Shown here: one piece after another, positions 8,811-18,610 of the stretch
Layout of the letters: every line of letters begins with the position of its first letter
Position numbering within the stretch: position 1 is the stretch's first letter
NCBI RefSeq assembly: GCF_008830185.1
Contig: NZ_WAGX01000007.1
Span: forward strand, 186,001-250,000
Direction of reading: 5' to 3'
Length of the DNA stretch: 64,000 nt
Source of the DNA: Candidatus Galacturonatibacter soehngenii
Lineage (GTDB): Bacteria; Bacillota; Clostridia; Lachnospirales; Lachnospiraceae
Made by a program: the position numbers and the translations under genes
The notes under the pieces: generated by a model
The model's input: the letters and a program-made list of their open reading frames with translations, nothing else
Told to the model about the DNA's origin: nothing
The model's database searches: none

Positions 8811-9842
8811 TTAAAGTTGTTTAATGGAGTTACCTGTTAATAGGCTTGTATTTAAACTAACACGAACCGCTTCGCGCTCTGTGACAGTGTCATTGGTAGT
8901 AGAGGACTGATTTGTGTCCTGTAAACGCTTAAGCATAATATGTGCGGCAGAAGTGGCTATTTCCTCCATTGGCTGTACGACCATCCAAAGTGTTGGTTTT
9001 ACAACCTTACTAAGCATTAGATTATCAAATCCAATAATGGATACATCATCTGGAAAACTAAGTCCAAGCTCATTAATAGCAATGATAGCACCTAATGTAA
9101 TTTCGTAATTCGTTAAATATAGTGCAGTAGGTCTATTTGTTACAGTCATTAAGCTTTTGGTTGCCTCATAGCCGTGCTCAACAGTTAAGGAGCCTCTCTT
9201 TACAAAGTCAAGATCAATCTTTATATTGTTATTCTCAAGTGCTTTATAATAGCCCAAAAGACGTTCTCTAGCGGTATATTCATTGTCATTACCACAGACA
9301 ATGCTTATTTTTTCATGCCCCTTTTGTATTAAAGTAGTGACTGCTTGAAAAGATGCTTCACTATTGTCAACTAAGACACAGTCAAATCTTTTATCCTCAA
9401 AGGTACGGTCAATTAAAACGATTGGAATGCCACGACTAACAACACTATCTAAGTATTTGGAATTGCCGGAAGTTGGAATTGTAATAATTCCATCCACACG
9501 TTTGCTAAGAAGAAATTTGATTTCTTGTTCCTCCAAATCTATATCCCCACGGCAGTCACAGACAATGGTTCCATAATCATGCTGTCTTAGTATATCTTCA
9601 ATATGAGCAATAATGGTACCAGCAAATATATTGTCAAGATTATGAATCAGTACGCCAATTGTTTTGGTGCGATTCTTTGCCAAACCTCTGGCAACCTCAT
9701 TTACCTCATAATTTAATTCTTTGATTGCATGTTCGATTAAGGTACGATTTTCTGGCAATACATTTCCACCATTTAAATATTTGGAAACAGTAGCAAGTGA
9801 AAGCCCAGTCATTTTCGTGATGTCTCTGATTGTTGCGGCCAT
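8811..9842 (-). CDS. LacI-family transcriptional repressor
   Basis: The 343-aa regulator has a LacI DNA-binding head (TIRDITKMTGLSLATVSKYL, then a hinge ending NEVARGLAKNRT) and a periplasmic-binding-protein-like sensor domain ending in the usual QPMEEIATSAAHIML segment. It lies directly upstream of, and reads into, the aldolase-kinase-dehydrogenase operon, so it very probably controls it in response to a sugar or sugar phosphate. A large palindrome in its own promoter region points to autoregulation. Confidence 0.9.
   Translation of the reverse strand: MAATIRDITKMTGLSLATVSKYLNGGNVLPENRTLIEHAIKELNYEVNEVARGLAKNRTKTIGVLIHNLDNIFAGTIIAHIEDILRQHDYGTIVCDCRGDIDLEEQEIKFLLSKRVDGIITIPTSGNSKYLDSVVSRGIPIVLIDRTFEDKRFDCVLVDNSEASFQAVTTLIQKGHEKISIVCGNDNEYTARERLLGYYKALENNNIKIDLDFVKRGSLTVEHGYEATKSLMTVTNRPTALYLTNYEITLGAIIAINELGLSFPDDVSIIGFDNLMLSKVVKPTLWMVVQPMEEIATSAAHIMLKRLQDTNQSSTTNDTVTEREAVRVSLNTSLLTGNSIKQL
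8863..8875. promoter_or_regulatory. Possible second LacI operator inside the 3' end of the repressor gene
   Basis: The core CGAACCGCTTCGC closely matches the centre of the palindrome found before the repressor gene. It lies in the last codons of that gene, about 230 bp before the aldolase start. Two sites about 1 kb apart could support looping. Low certainty because it is coding sequence. Confidence 0.35.
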
Positions 9843-9860
9843 TTTATTCCTCCTAACTCT

Positions 9861-9882
9861 TAGAGCGAACCGTTTCGCTCTA
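9861..9882. promoter_or_regulatory. LacI-type operator palindrome upstream of the repressor gene
   Basis: A 22-bp near-perfect palindrome with a central CG (half-site TAGAGCGAAmCG) lies 19 bp upstream of the repressor start. Symmetry about CG and the length are typical of LacI/GalR-family operators. The position suggests autoregulation. Confidence 0.75.
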
Positions 9883-9951
9883 AAGTCATAATACTATTAT
9901 TTTGTATAAATGTCAATACAATTATATAAAAACGGTCGTTTTACATTAAAA

Positions 9952-9986
9952 AAATTACATGTATTCAAATCGAATACATGTAATTT
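9952..9986 (-). terminator. Terminator of the DUF624 gene
   Basis: Perfect 15-bp arms (9952-9966, 9972-9986) have a 5-base loop. On the minus strand the stem is followed by eight T residues, as expected for an intrinsic terminator of the gene ending at 10013. Confidence 0.85.
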
Positions 9987-10012
9987 ACAAAACCTTATAA
10001 AGAATCTAAATA

Positions 10013-10669
10013 CTACATATTATCAAATGAACTAAATTCATCTTTTTCTTCTTCTTCTGGCGGCATATAAAGTTTAAAAATCTTTCCTAGGAAAAGTGAA
10101 TTCACATATGCCAGTAATGCAAATCCGATTAAGAACCAAAACGGCATCAATTGTACGATAAATCCAACTATCAAATATGAGATTACCGTTAGTATAAACA
10201 TAAGTACGGTACTTGGTAAATGTCTGATGCTCATAAGTAAAGAATTCTTAAGTGTTTGCTTTATTGTATTTTCAAAAGTAGCCAATAATGGGAATACATA
10301 AATTGATATAAACATCCATATAACAAGTAAAAAAATAAAAATAACAATCAAAACAAATTTATACTTGGCGTCCCAGCTTAACATAATGTAAATATCACCA
10401 ACAATAACGCCAGCAGCAGCCATTAATAAAAGTCCAATTGCAAGCCCTTGTTTAAAATTCAGTTTAAAAGATTTAAAGAAACTTTTTATGATATAGGATT
10501 CTTCGTTCTTTACCATTTTCAAGGTAACATAATACAATGCTGTAGTAGCAGGACCTATTGTTATGATAGGAACACAGCATAGGCAATAAATAATATTTAA
10601 GATAATAAGATCGGCAACTTTACTCATAAAAGTAAAAAACTTACCGTCTAAGCTAAAGATATTTCCCAT
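10013..10669 (-). CDS. DUF624 (YesL-like) membrane protein
   Basis: The 218-aa protein has about five hydrophobic helices and the family opening MGNIFSLDGKFFTFMSKVAD, followed by an ICCLC-like helix with PIITIGPATTALYYV. YesL proteins are often found beside carbohydrate ABC importers and YesMN sensors, but their function is unknown. Here it stands alone, divergent from glutamine synthetase. The ribosome site AAGGAGAAAAAA precedes the ATG. Confidence 0.8.
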   Translation of the reverse strand: MGNIFSLDGKFFTFMSKVADLIILNIIYCLCCVPIITIGPATTALYYVTLKMVKNEESYIIKSFFKSFKLNFKQGLAIGLLLMAAAGVIVGDIYIMLSWDAKYKFVLIVIFIFLLVIWMFISIYVFPLLATFENTIKQTLKNSLLMSIRHLPSTVLMFILTVISYLIVGFIVQLMPFWFLIGFALLAYVNSLFLGKIFKLYMPPEEEEKDEFSSFDNM

Positions 10670-11088
10670 TTTTTTCTCCTTCGATTATAAACATATGAGC
10701 AAATTATATCGAATCTGTTTCATAAAATCAATACAATTAACAGATGTTTCACAATTTGCTTATCAGTTTTGAGATACATAGCAAGATATAATATGAATCT
10801 ACATATTATTATAGTAGCAATTATCTTTCATGTTTATTCTTAAGTTTATTTAAATACAACTAGTGAATATGCTTTAACATACACATTGAATGTTAAATTA
10901 AATCATTAATATTACTAAAAATGATTTTACTACTTGCATTTTTATTCTTTTTATTGTATTTTATAGGAAGGCGGATGTTATTCCGTTTATATGACAGAGT
11001 GAGAACAAGGGCGTTCCGTTTAACGGGGGTACCTTGCTTTTTTTATACTCAATTTAAAATTTTATTCATTTGAAAGGAATGGGAAGAG
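10670..11088. other. 419-bp divergent spacer between DUF624 gene and glnN
   Basis: The first 260 bp are AT-rich, with no open frame or clear repeat that I can support. The last 150 bp hold the glutamine synthetase promoter and hairpin leader listed separately. Confidence 0.6.
10934..11046 (+). promoter_or_regulatory. Promoter and hairpin leader of glutamine synthetase III
   Basis: A plausible sigma-A promoter (TTGCAT, 17 bp, TATTTT at 10934-10962) is followed by a leader of about 120 nt. It contains a small hairpin with a six-base loop (stem CGGA/TCCG at 10972-10985) and then a larger element (CAAGG...CCTTG, 11006-11036, with an inner CCGTT/AACGG) that runs straight into seven T residues. 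This is the shape of a transcription attenuator ahead of the gene. The loops lack the A1/G4 pattern of known ANTAR targets, so the controlling factor is unknown. Confidence 0.5.
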
Positions 11089-13203
11089 ATGGGCGAAGTA
11101 ATTAATGTTGTAGATATTTTCGGAGAAGACGTGTTTAATGATTCAGTTATGCAACAGCGTTTACCAAAGAAAGTATACAAAGATCTTAAGAAAACGATAG
11201 AAGAGGGGAAAGAATTAGACCCTGTAACAGCTGAAGTAGTTGCGCATGTTATGAAAGAATGGGCAATTGAAAAAGGTGCTACACATTATAGCCACTGGTT
11301 CCAGCCATTGACTGGGATAACAGCTGAGAAACACGATTCATTTATATCAGCGCCTGATAAACATGGAAAAATCATAATGGAGTTTTCAGGAAAAGAATTA
11401 ATTAAAGGTGAACCAGATGCTTCTTCCTTTCCTTCAGGTGGATTAAGAGCAACTTTTGAAGCGAGAGGATATACCGCTTGGGATTGTACATCTCCAGCAT
11501 TTGTAAGACATGACGCAATTGGAGGAACCTTATGTATTCCAACCGCTTTTTGTTCTTATAAAGGAGAAGCCTTGGATAAAAAGACTCCATTGTTAAGATC
11601 AATGGAAGCAGTCAATGACCAAGCATTAAGATTACTTCGATTATTTGGAAATACAACTTCGAAAAAAGCAACTCCTTCTGTTGGACCAGAACAGGAATAC
11701 TTCCTTGTAGACAGAGAAAAATATTTACAAAGAAAAGACTTAATTTATTCAGGACGTACTTTATTTGGTGCTATGCCTCCAAAAGGACAAGAATTAGAAG
11801 ATCATTACTTTGGAAGCATCAGAGAACGTATTGCTTCCTATATGAAAGAAGTAAATGAAGTATTATGGAAATTAGGTGTTTCTGCAAAAACACAGCATAA
11901 TGAAGTTGCACCAGCACAGCATGAATTGGCACCAATCTATGCGCAGGCGAATATTGCAGTTGACCATAATCAATTAGTTATGGAGACATTAAAAAAGGTA
12001 GCAGGTCGTCATGGTCTAACTTGTCTATTACACGAAAAACCTTTTGCAGGTGTGAATGGATCGGGAAAACATAACAACTGGTCTATTACTACAGATGATG
12101 GTATTAATTTATTAGACCCAGGTAAGACACCTCATGAAAATATTCAATTTTTACTTGTACTAACTTGTATCTTAAAAGCAGTTGATAAACATGCAGATTT
12201 ACTTCGTGAATCAGCAGCAGACGTAGGAAATGACCATAGACTTGGAGCAAATGAAGCACCTCCTGCAATAATCTCTGTTTTCTTAGGAGAGCAGTTAGAA
12301 GACGTTATCAATCAGTTAATTAGTACTGGTGAAGCAAAGACAAGTAAGCAAGGAGGTAAGTTATTAACAGGTGTTAAGACATTACCTGATTTAGCAAAAG
12401 ATGCCACTGATAGAAACAGAACATCTCCATTTGCTTTTACAGGCAATAAATTTGAATTCCGTATGGTTGGTTCTTCTGCTTCTATTGCAGGACCAAACAC
12501 TGTACTTAATACAATTGTTGCAGAAGCATTTGCAGAGGCATGTGAAGTTCTTGAAAAAGCAGATGATTTTGATATGGCAGTACATGATCTTATTAAAGAG
12601 TATGCAACTGCTCATCAAAGAATTATTTTTAACGGAAATGGATATTCAGATGAATGGGTTGAAGAAGCCGAAAAGAGAGGCTTGCCTAATATCAAATCTA
12701 TGGTAGATGCTATTCCAGCTCTTGTTACAAACAAAGCAGTTGCTCTTTTTGAAAAGTTTCATGTATTTACAAAAGCAGAGCTTGAATCTCACGTAGAAAT
12801 TGAATATGAAGCTTATGCAAAAGCAATTAACATTGAAGCAAAAACTATGATTGATATGGCTTCAAAACAGATTATTCCAGCTGTTATTAAGTATACAACG
12901 GTACTTGCTAATTCAATCAATGCAGTAAAAGCAGCAGCAGACGTTGATACAAGTGCACAGGTTGAATTGTTAACAGAGACATCCGCACTATTATCCGATG
13001 CAAAAGTTGCATTAGCTAAGTTAATTGATGTAACAGAAAAAGCAGCCCAAATCAATGAAGCAAGCGTACAGGCAACCTTCTTTAGAGATGAGGTAAAAGT
13101 GGCTATGGATGAGTTAAGAGCTCCTGTGGATCGTCTTGAAATGATTGTTGATAAAGAATTATGGCCAATGCCATCTTATGGTGATTTGATTTTTGAAGTT
13201 TAA
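11089..13203 (+). CDS. glnN: Glutamine synthetase type III
   Basis: The 704-aa length and motifs mark the large GSIII class rather than GlnA of about 450 aa. An N-terminal GSIII domain ([31 protein letters not shown]) precedes the catalytic core, which has the metal-binding [13 protein letters not shown], the ATP-site KHNNWSIT and [15 protein letters not shown]. The enzyme makes glutamine from glutamate, ammonia and ATP in the cytoplasm. It stands alone between a hairpin leader and a terminator, so it is probably a single-gene unit regulated by nitrogen supply. AAAGGAATGGG before the ATG is the ribosome site. Confidence 0.95.
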   Translation: MGEVINVVDIFGEDVFNDSVMQQRLPKKVYKDLKKTIEEGKELDPVTAEVVAHVMKEWAIEKGATHYSHWFQPLTGITAEKHDSFISAPDKHGKIIMEFSGKELIKGEPDASSFPSGGLRATFEARGYTAWDCTSPAFVRHDAIGGTLCIPTAFCSYKGEALDKKTPLLRSMEAVNDQALRLLRLFGNTTSKKATPSVGPEQEYFLVDREKYLQRKDLIYSGRTLFGAMPPKGQELEDHYFGSIRERIASYMKEVNEVLWKLGVSAKTQHNEVAPAQHELAPIYAQANIAVDHNQLVMETLKKVAGRHGLTCLLHEKPFAGVNGSGKHNNWSITTDDGINLLDPGKTPHENIQFLLVLTCILKAVDKHADLLRESAADVGNDHRLGANEAPPAIISVFLGEQLEDVINQLISTGEAKTSKQGGKLLTGVKTLPDLAKDATDRNRTSPFAFTGNKFEFRMVGSSASIAGPNTVLNTIVAEAFAEACEVLEKADDFDMAVHDLIKEYATAHQRIIFNGNGYSDEWVEEAEKRGLPNIKSMVDAIPALVTNKAVALFEKFHVFTKAELESHVEIEYEAYAKAINIEAKTMIDMASKQIIPAVIKYTTVLANSINAVKAAADVDTSAQVELLTETSALLSDAKVALAKLIDVTEKAAQINEASVQATFFRDEVKVAMDELRAPVDRLEMIVDKELWPMPSYGDLIFEV

Positions 13204-13212
13204 TATTTATAA

Positions 13213-13246
13213 AAAAACAGTTAGTCCAAATGGATTAACTGTTTTT
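13213..13246 (+). terminator. Terminator of glnN
   Basis: A 15-bp stem (AAAAACAGTTAGTCC / GGATTAACTGTTTTT, one G-T pair) with a four-base loop ends in T residues, nine bases after the glnN stop. Confidence 0.88.
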
Positions 13247-13564
13247 ATATAATAGAACATTACGTTGCTTTGGTAAAGTTGTATAGAGCTTAATAAAAAA
13301 TTTCGTCAAATTGACACCTAATGAAATGTATTGTTTTTTTGAGTAGCAGATTTTACAAGGTCTTTCAATAAAGTTTGGTTAATTAGAGTATGGTATGAAG
13401 GAGATAAATAAGCTATACTAGGAATATATTAAAACTAGTAAATTAGTTCTATAATTTCTAGTTTTTCCTTTTGTATCAGTTCGCTGTAGCCAGTCAATTG
13501 ATATGATAGCAACACAACAATCAAGCAGTGGGGTCACCACTATTAATTTTAGGAGGAAAATTAA
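13247..13564. other. Spacer upstream of the sugar-importer ATPase, with an AT-rich hairpin
   Basis: No open frame is visible. At 13431-13466 a two-part stem (AAAACTAG/CTAGTTTT enclosing AAATTA/TAATTT) is followed by a T-rich tract, which may be a weak terminator or attenuator in the leader of the next gene. TATAAT at 13450-13455 lies inside this hairpin and has no good -35 partner. Confidence 0.4.
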
Positions 13565-14677
13565 ATGGCAAGTTTATCACTTAAAAACATTTACAAGGTA
13601 TATCCAAACGGCTTTGAAGCAGTTAAGGATTTTAACTTAGAAATCGAAGATAAAGAATTTATCATTTTCGTAGGACCATCAGGATGTGGAAAATCTACAA
13701 CACTTCGTATGATTGCAGGTCTTGAGGAAATCAGTTCAGGAGAATTAAGAATTGGTGACAGACTCGTGAATGATGTTGAACCAAAGGATAGAGATATTGC
13801 GATGGTATTCCAGAACTACGCATTATATCCTCATATGACAGTTTATGATAACATGGCTTTTGGTCTTAAGTTAAGAAAAGTACCAAAAGATGAAATTGAT
13901 AAAATGGTTAAAGAAGCAGCTAGAATTCTTGACCTTGAAAAATTATTAGATCGTAAGCCAAAGGCTTTATCTGGTGGACAAAGACAGCGTGTTGCTATGG
14001 GTCGTGCTATCGTTCGTAATCCAAAAGTATTCCTTATGGATGAGCCTTTATCAAACCTTGATGCTAAGTTAAGAGTTCAGATGCGTATTGAGATTTCTAA
14101 ATTACATAAAAATTTAGGAACAACAATCATCTATGTAACACATGATCAGACAGAAGCTATGACACTTGGAACAAGAATCGTAGTTATGAAAGATGGTGTA
14201 GTACAGCAGGTAGATTCCCCACAAAACTTATATACAAAACCACAGAACTTATTCGTAGCTGGTTTCATGGGTTCACCTCAGATGAACATGTTAGATGCTA
14301 AGGTTGATGTTAAGGGAGATGATGTTTACCTTAACATTGGAAGCACTCCAATCAAACTTCCACCTGCAAAAGCGAAAAAGCTTATTGATGGCGGATACAA
14401 TGGAAAGACTGTTGTATTAGGAATTCGTCCAGAAAACGTACATGATTCACAGATGTTTATTGAATCTTCACCTAACACTGTTCTTGAATCAACTGTTAGC
14501 GTTTACGAATTACTTGGAGCAGAAGTTAACTTACACTTTGATGTAGAAGGAACTACAGTAACTGCAAGAGTTGATCCACGTACTCAGTCAAGAGTTGGAG
14601 ATAAGATTAAAGTTGCTTTAGATGCTGAAAAGATTCATGTATTCGATAAAGAAACAGAATTAACAATTACAAACTAA
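13565..14677 (+). CDS. Carbohydrate ABC importer ATPase (MsmX/UgpC type), orphan
   Basis: The 370-aa ATPase has Walker A GPSGCGKST, signature LSGGQRQR, Walker B VFLMDEPLSNLD, the H-loop YVTHDQ, and a C-terminal OB-fold (TOBE) domain from about residue 235 with GIRPENV. These are the marks of the CUT1 importer ATPases. No permease or binding protein lies nearby. As known for MsmX, such a lone ATPase can energise several oligosaccharide importers encoded elsewhere. A strong TTAGGAGGAAAATTAA site precedes the ATG. Confidence 0.92.
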   Translation: MASLSLKNIYKVYPNGFEAVKDFNLEIEDKEFIIFVGPSGCGKSTTLRMIAGLEEISSGELRIGDRLVNDVEPKDRDIAMVFQNYALYPHMTVYDNMAFGLKLRKVPKDEIDKMVKEAARILDLEKLLDRKPKALSGGQRQRVAMGRAIVRNPKVFLMDEPLSNLDAKLRVQMRIEISKLHKNLGTTIIYVTHDQTEAMTLGTRIVVMKDGVVQQVDSPQNLYTKPQNLFVAGFMGSPQMNMLDAKVDVKGDDVYLNIGSTPIKLPPAKAKKLIDGGYNGKTVVLGIRPENVHDSQMFIESSPNTVLESTVSVYELLGAEVNLHFDVEGTTVTARVDPRTQSRVGDKIKVALDAEKIHVFDKETELTITN

Positions 14678-14686
14678 CATAAAGAT

Positions 14687-14719
14687 AGGCTCTGCTAAAG
14701 ATTGCACTTAGCAGAGTCT
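14687..14719 (+). terminator. Terminator of the MsmX-type ATPase gene
   Basis: AGGCTCTGCTAA pairs with TTAGCAGAGTCT (one G-T pair) around a nine-base loop and is followed by TATTCTATT. A second hairpin (ATCACAGG.../...CCTGTGAT, about 14730-14763, followed by TTTT) lies just downstream as a backup. Confidence 0.8.
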
Positions 14720-14915
14720 TATTCTATTATATCACAGGGAATCATATCAAATTCCTGTGATATTTTACTCTTAATACGGGTACAAAAAAACCATTGGCAA
14801 ATCACACCAATAATTTGAAATAATCCCATAGGTGTAGTATAATAATGAATTAAGGTTAGTGTAATTGTTGATAATAGGTATATTATAGTCAAAATGAAAG
14901 AAATGGAGTGGATAT

Positions 14916-16004
14916 ATGATTTCAAATCAGATATTACAAAATAGTATCAATGAACTTAAAGCAATCACAAGAGTCGACTTGTGTATTCTAGACATAGATG
15001 GAATGAATATGGCGAGTACTTCGGAGGATTTTAATATTAATTCAAGTATGATTCATTCCTTCGCTATTTCACCAGCGGACAGTCAAGAAATTCAAGGCTT
15101 ACATTATTTTAAAGTATTTGACGATAGACAGTTAGAATATGTTCTTGTTGCAAAGGGTGCTAGTGATGACGTTTACATGATTGGAAAAGTTGCAGTTTGC
15201 CAGATACAGAATCTAATCATAGCTTATAAGGAACGTTTTGATAGAAATAATTTTGTTCAGAATCTAATTCTTGATAATCTTTTACTTGTTGATATCTATA
15301 ATAGAGCAAAAAAGCTTCATATAGAAATAGAAGCAAGACGTGTTGTATTTATGATAGAAACCAAAAATGAGAAAGATAACAATGCGTTAGAAACTGTTAA
15401 AAATATATTTTCAGCTAAGTCAAAAGATTTTATTACAGCAGTGGATGAAAAGAACATCATCTTGGTAAAGGAACTTGAACCAGACGAAGGGTATGAACAT
15501 CTAGAACAAACGGCTAACATACTTGTAGACATGCTTAATACAGAGGCGATGACACAAGTAAGAGTAGCATATGGTACGATTATTGATGAAATCAAAGAAG
15601 TATCTAAGTCTTATAAAGAAGCCAAGATGGCTCTTGATGTAGGTAAAATATTCTACAGTGAAAAAAATATTGTAGCGTATAATACTCTTGGTATTGGCCG
15701 CTTAATTTATCAGCTTCCAATTCCTTTGTGTGAAATGTTTATGAAAGAAGTATTTGGAAACCAGATGCCAGACACCTTTGATGAAGAAACCGTTACTACG
15801 ATTAATAAATTTTTTGAGAATAATTTAAATGTATCAGAGACTTCAAGACAACTTTATGTTCATAGAAATACATTAGTATATCGTTTGGAAAAGTTACAAA
15901 AGAGTACCGGTTTAGATATTAGAGTGTTTGATGACGCTCTTACTTTTAAAATTGCGATGATGGTAGTAAATTATATGAAATATATGGAAAGTTTGGAATT
16001 TTAG
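14916..16004 (+). CDS. CdaR/PucR-type transcriptional regulator
   Basis: The 362-aa protein has an N-terminal sugar-diacid-recognition-like region (residues about 1-130), a GGDEF-like middle domain, and a C-terminal PucR helix-turn-helix with the typical NLNVSETSRQLYVHRNTLVYRLEKL pattern split over about residues 310-335. CdaR relatives activate sugar-acid or carbohydrate genes. The adjacent sugar ATPase gene suggests a part in carbohydrate control, but a terminator separates them. GGAGTG lies six bases before the ATG. Confidence 0.82.
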   Translation: MISNQILQNSINELKAITRVDLCILDIDGMNMASTSEDFNINSSMIHSFAISPADSQEIQGLHYFKVFDDRQLEYVLVAKGASDDVYMIGKVAVCQIQNLIIAYKERFDRNNFVQNLILDNLLLVDIYNRAKKLHIEIEARRVVFMIETKNEKDNNALETVKNIFSAKSKDFITAVDEKNIILVKELEPDEGYEHLEQTANILVDMLNTEAMTQVRVAYGTIIDEIKEVSKSYKEAKMALDVGKIFYSEKNIVAYNTLGIGRLIYQLPIPLCEMFMKEVFGNQMPDTFDEETVTTINKFFENNLNVSETSRQLYVHRNTLVYRLEKLQKSTGLDIRVFDDALTFKIAMMVVNYMKYMESLEF

Positions 16005-16083
16005 TGAGTGGGCGGAGAGTGTGTGGAAGTGAAACTACTTTCATATCTACCAGTGTGCGAAATATGCACGAATGGAGGATATT

Positions 16084-18126
16084 ATGAAGAGAAAAGTTAA
16101 GTTAAAAGGGTCAATTAAGATTTATATGCAATGGCCGTTAATACTGACAATACTTATTTTTATAATGAATGGTGTTGTTTTCGCAATTGATAGAAAAGCA
16201 GGCGGAGCAATGGCTACATTTACTATAATTTATATTGTCTTTATATTGGTTTTGTATTTAAGAACTAAGGGAACTCTTATGAATGACTTAATTTCATTTG
16301 CAACCCAGTATGGACAAATTCAAAAAAAGCTTTTGCTGGAGATGAAGGTACCCTATGCTGTAATGGATGATTCAGGAAAGCTTTTATGGATGAATAAAGA
16401 ATTTTCCAAAGTTGTGAAAAAAGATAGATATTATAAGAAATCAATTACAAGTTTGTTTCCAAGTATTACAAAAGAGATATTACCAGGAGAATTGGATGAA
16501 TGCCAGATACTTTTTGAATTCGATGGCAAAGATTATGAAGCACAGATGAAAAAAGTTGCGATGGACAATGTATTAGAGAGTACTTCTATTGTCAATGTGG
16601 CAGCGGAGAGAAGCTATATTATAGCACTTTATCTATTTGATCGAACAGAGTTAAATAAATATATAAAAGAAAACAAAGAACAAAAATTAGTAACAGGACT
16701 CATTTATTTAGATAATTACGAAGAAGCTTTGGAAAGCGTAGAAGAAGTTAGACGTTCCTTATTGATTGCTTTAATTGATAGAAAGATTAATAAATACATT
16801 TCAGGAATGGATGGAATTGTTAAAAAGCTTGAAAAGGATAAATACTTTGTTGTGATGAAGCAAAAATGTTTAGATTCCCTTCAAAACAACAAATTTTCTA
16901 TTTTAGATGATGTAAAAACAGTTAACATTGGAAATGAAATGGCAGTTACATTAAGTATAGGGTTTGGTGTGAATGGTACAACCTATGCTCAAAATTATGC
17001 GTACGCAAGAACGGCTATCGACTTAGCACTAGGACGTGGAGGAGATCAGGCAGTTGTAAAAAACAGTGATAAGATTTATTACTATGGTGGAAAAACGAAG
17101 CAAGTTGAAAAAAGCACCAGAGTAAAGGCGCGCGTAAAAGCCCATGCCCTTCGAGAACTTATGGAGGCAAATGATAAAATCATTGTTATGGGACATAAAA
17201 TAGGAGATGTTGACTCCTTTGGTGCTTCGATTGGTATTTATCGTGCGGCCAAAACGCTTGGAAAAAAGGCGTACATTGTAATAAATGATATTACCACCTC
17301 AGTACGGCCTTTATTGGAATGCTTTGTGAATAATCCAGACTATGACGAGGATATGTTCTTAACAAGCAATGAGGCATTAGAGATTTTTGATAACAATACC
17401 GTAGTAACGGTAGTAGATGTAAATAAACCTAGTTATACGGAATGCGAAGATTTGTTAAAGAGAGCGAAAACAATCGTAGTCCTTGATCATCATAGACAAG
17501 GTGCAGAAAGTATTGATAATGCTGTATTATCCTATGTGGAATCCTATGCATCCTCATCTTGTGAAATGGTTGCAGAGATTCTTCAGTATTTTGATGATGG
17601 AATTAAAATTAGAGGCATTGAAGCAGATTGCTTATATGCTGGAATAATGATAGATACGAATAACTTTATGTCAAAAACAGGAGTAAGAACTTTTGAAGCC
17701 GCTGCATTTTTAAGACGATGTGGGGCCGATGTATCAAGAGTTAGAAAGATGTTTCGTGATGATATGGTTACGTATAAAGCAAGAGCAGAAGCAGTACGAA
17801 ACGCACAAGTATATCGCGAGTTCGCTATATCCGTTTGCCCAACAGAAGGGCTAGAAAGTCCAACGGTAGTGGGCGCGCAAGCGGCCAATGAATTGCTTAA
17901 TATTATTGGTGTAAAGGCATCGATAGTATTAACAGAATATAATGGAATGGTATATGTAAGTGCCCGTTCCATTGATGAAGTCAATGTTCAGGTTATTATG
18001 GAGAAATTAGGTGGTGGTGGCCACTTAAATATCGCTGGTGCTCAGTTGGAGTGTAATCTAGAGGAAGCTAAGAGTATAATTATAGAAACACTTGATCATA
18101 TGTTTGATGAAGGAGAATTATCTTAG
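16084..18126 (+). CDS. gdpP: Cyclic-di-AMP phosphodiesterase GdpP
   Basis: The 680-aa protein has two N-terminal membrane helices (about residues 12-60), a PAS-like domain (about 80-165), a degenerate GGDEF domain (170-310), then a DHH domain ([21 protein letters not shown] at about 467) and DHHA1 ([12 protein letters not shown], about 642). GdpP hydrolyses c-di-AMP to pApA and so affects cell-wall and potassium homeostasis. The ATG at 16084 is chosen because GGAGG sits six bases upstream; the in-frame ATG at 16072 overlaps that site. It starts the conserved gdpP-rplI-dnaB order. Confidence 0.93.
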   Translation: MKRKVKLKGSIKIYMQWPLILTILIFIMNGVVFAIDRKAGGAMATFTIIYIVFILVLYLRTKGTLMNDLISFATQYGQIQKKLLLEMKVPYAVMDDSGKLLWMNKEFSKVVKKDRYYKKSITSLFPSITKEILPGELDECQILFEFDGKDYEAQMKKVAMDNVLESTSIVNVAAERSYIIALYLFDRTELNKYIKENKEQKLVTGLIYLDNYEEALESVEEVRRSLLIALIDRKINKYISGMDGIVKKLEKDKYFVVMKQKCLDSLQNNKFSILDDVKTVNIGNEMAVTLSIGFGVNGTTYAQNYAYARTAIDLALGRGGDQAVVKNSDKIYYYGGKTKQVEKSTRVKARVKAHALRELMEANDKIIVMGHKIGDVDSFGASIGIYRAAKTLGKKAYIVINDITTSVRPLLECFVNNPDYDEDMFLTSNEALEIFDNNTVVTVVDVNKPSYTECEDLLKRAKTIVVLDHHRQGAESIDNAVLSYVESYASSSCEMVAEILQYFDDGIKIRGIEADCLYAGIMIDTNNFMSKTGVRTFEAAAFLRRCGADVSRVRKMFRDDMVTYKARAEAVRNAQVYREFAISVCPTEGLESPTVVGAQAANELLNIIGVKASIVLTEYNGMVYVSARSIDEVNVQVIMEKLGGGGHLNIAGAQLECNLEEAKSIIIETLDHMFDEGELS

Positions 18127-18151
18127 GTTAAGTTGTGAAAGGAGTATTAAG

Positions 18152-18598
18152 ATGAAGGTGATTTTATTAGAAGATGTAAAATCCTTAGGAAAAAAAGGTG
18201 AAATTGTTAATATTAATGATGGATATGCAAGAAATTTTATTTTACCAAAGAAACTTGGATTAGAAGCAAACAATAAAAATTTAAATGATTTAAAATTGCA
18301 AAAAGCAAAAGAGGAAAAAATCGCACAAGAAATATACGAAGAAGCAAAGGCTCTAGCCGTTAAAGTTGCTGAAAAACCAGTTGTTTTAAGTATCAAGAGT
18401 GGAGAAGGCGGTAAGACCTTTGGTTCAGTTTCTTCAAAAGAAATTGCAAAAGCAGCACTCGATCAATTAGGACTAGAATTGGATAAGAAAAAATTACAGC
18501 TTTCAGAACCAATTAAAACATTAGGAACTACCATTGTACCAGTTAAGCTTCATCCTAAGGTGGTAGCAGAGCTTAAGGTAAATGTAAAGGAAGCGTAG
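18152..18598 (+). CDS. rplI: 50S ribosomal protein L9
   Basis: At 148 aa it is full length for L9. The N-terminal RNA-binding domain ([16 protein letters not shown], then [10 protein letters not shown]) is followed by a long linker helix and the C-terminal domain ([13 protein letters not shown]-like). The ATG at 18152 has GAAAGGAG upstream; an in-frame upstream start at 18092 would run into gdpP. It lies between gdpP and dnaB in one operon. Confidence 0.96.
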   Translation: MKVILLEDVKSLGKKGEIVNINDGYARNFILPKKLGLEANNKNLNDLKLQKAKEEKIAQEIYEEAKALAVKVAEKPVVLSIKSGEGGKTFGSVSSKEIAKAALDQLGLELDKKKLQLSEPIKTLGTTIVPVKLHPKVVAELKVNVKEA

Positions 18599-18610
18599 GA
18601 GGTATCAATA

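Noticed and set aside
10972-11036. ANTAR two-hairpin antiterminator target in the glnN leader
   Set aside because: Hexaloops can be drawn, but they lack the conserved A at position 1 and G at position 4.
12391-12706. Overlapping ORFs on both strands within glnN
   Set aside because: Shadow frames of a strongly conserved enzyme region.
14719-14925. 68-aa minus-strand ORF with a hydrophobic segment
   Set aside because: It starts with TTG, has no ribosome site, overlaps the start of the CdaR-type gene and covers a terminator hairpin; probably chance.
17583-17984. 133-aa antisense ORF in gdpP
   Set aside because: Lies wholly inside the conserved DHH/DHHA1 region; no ribosome site and no family resemblance.
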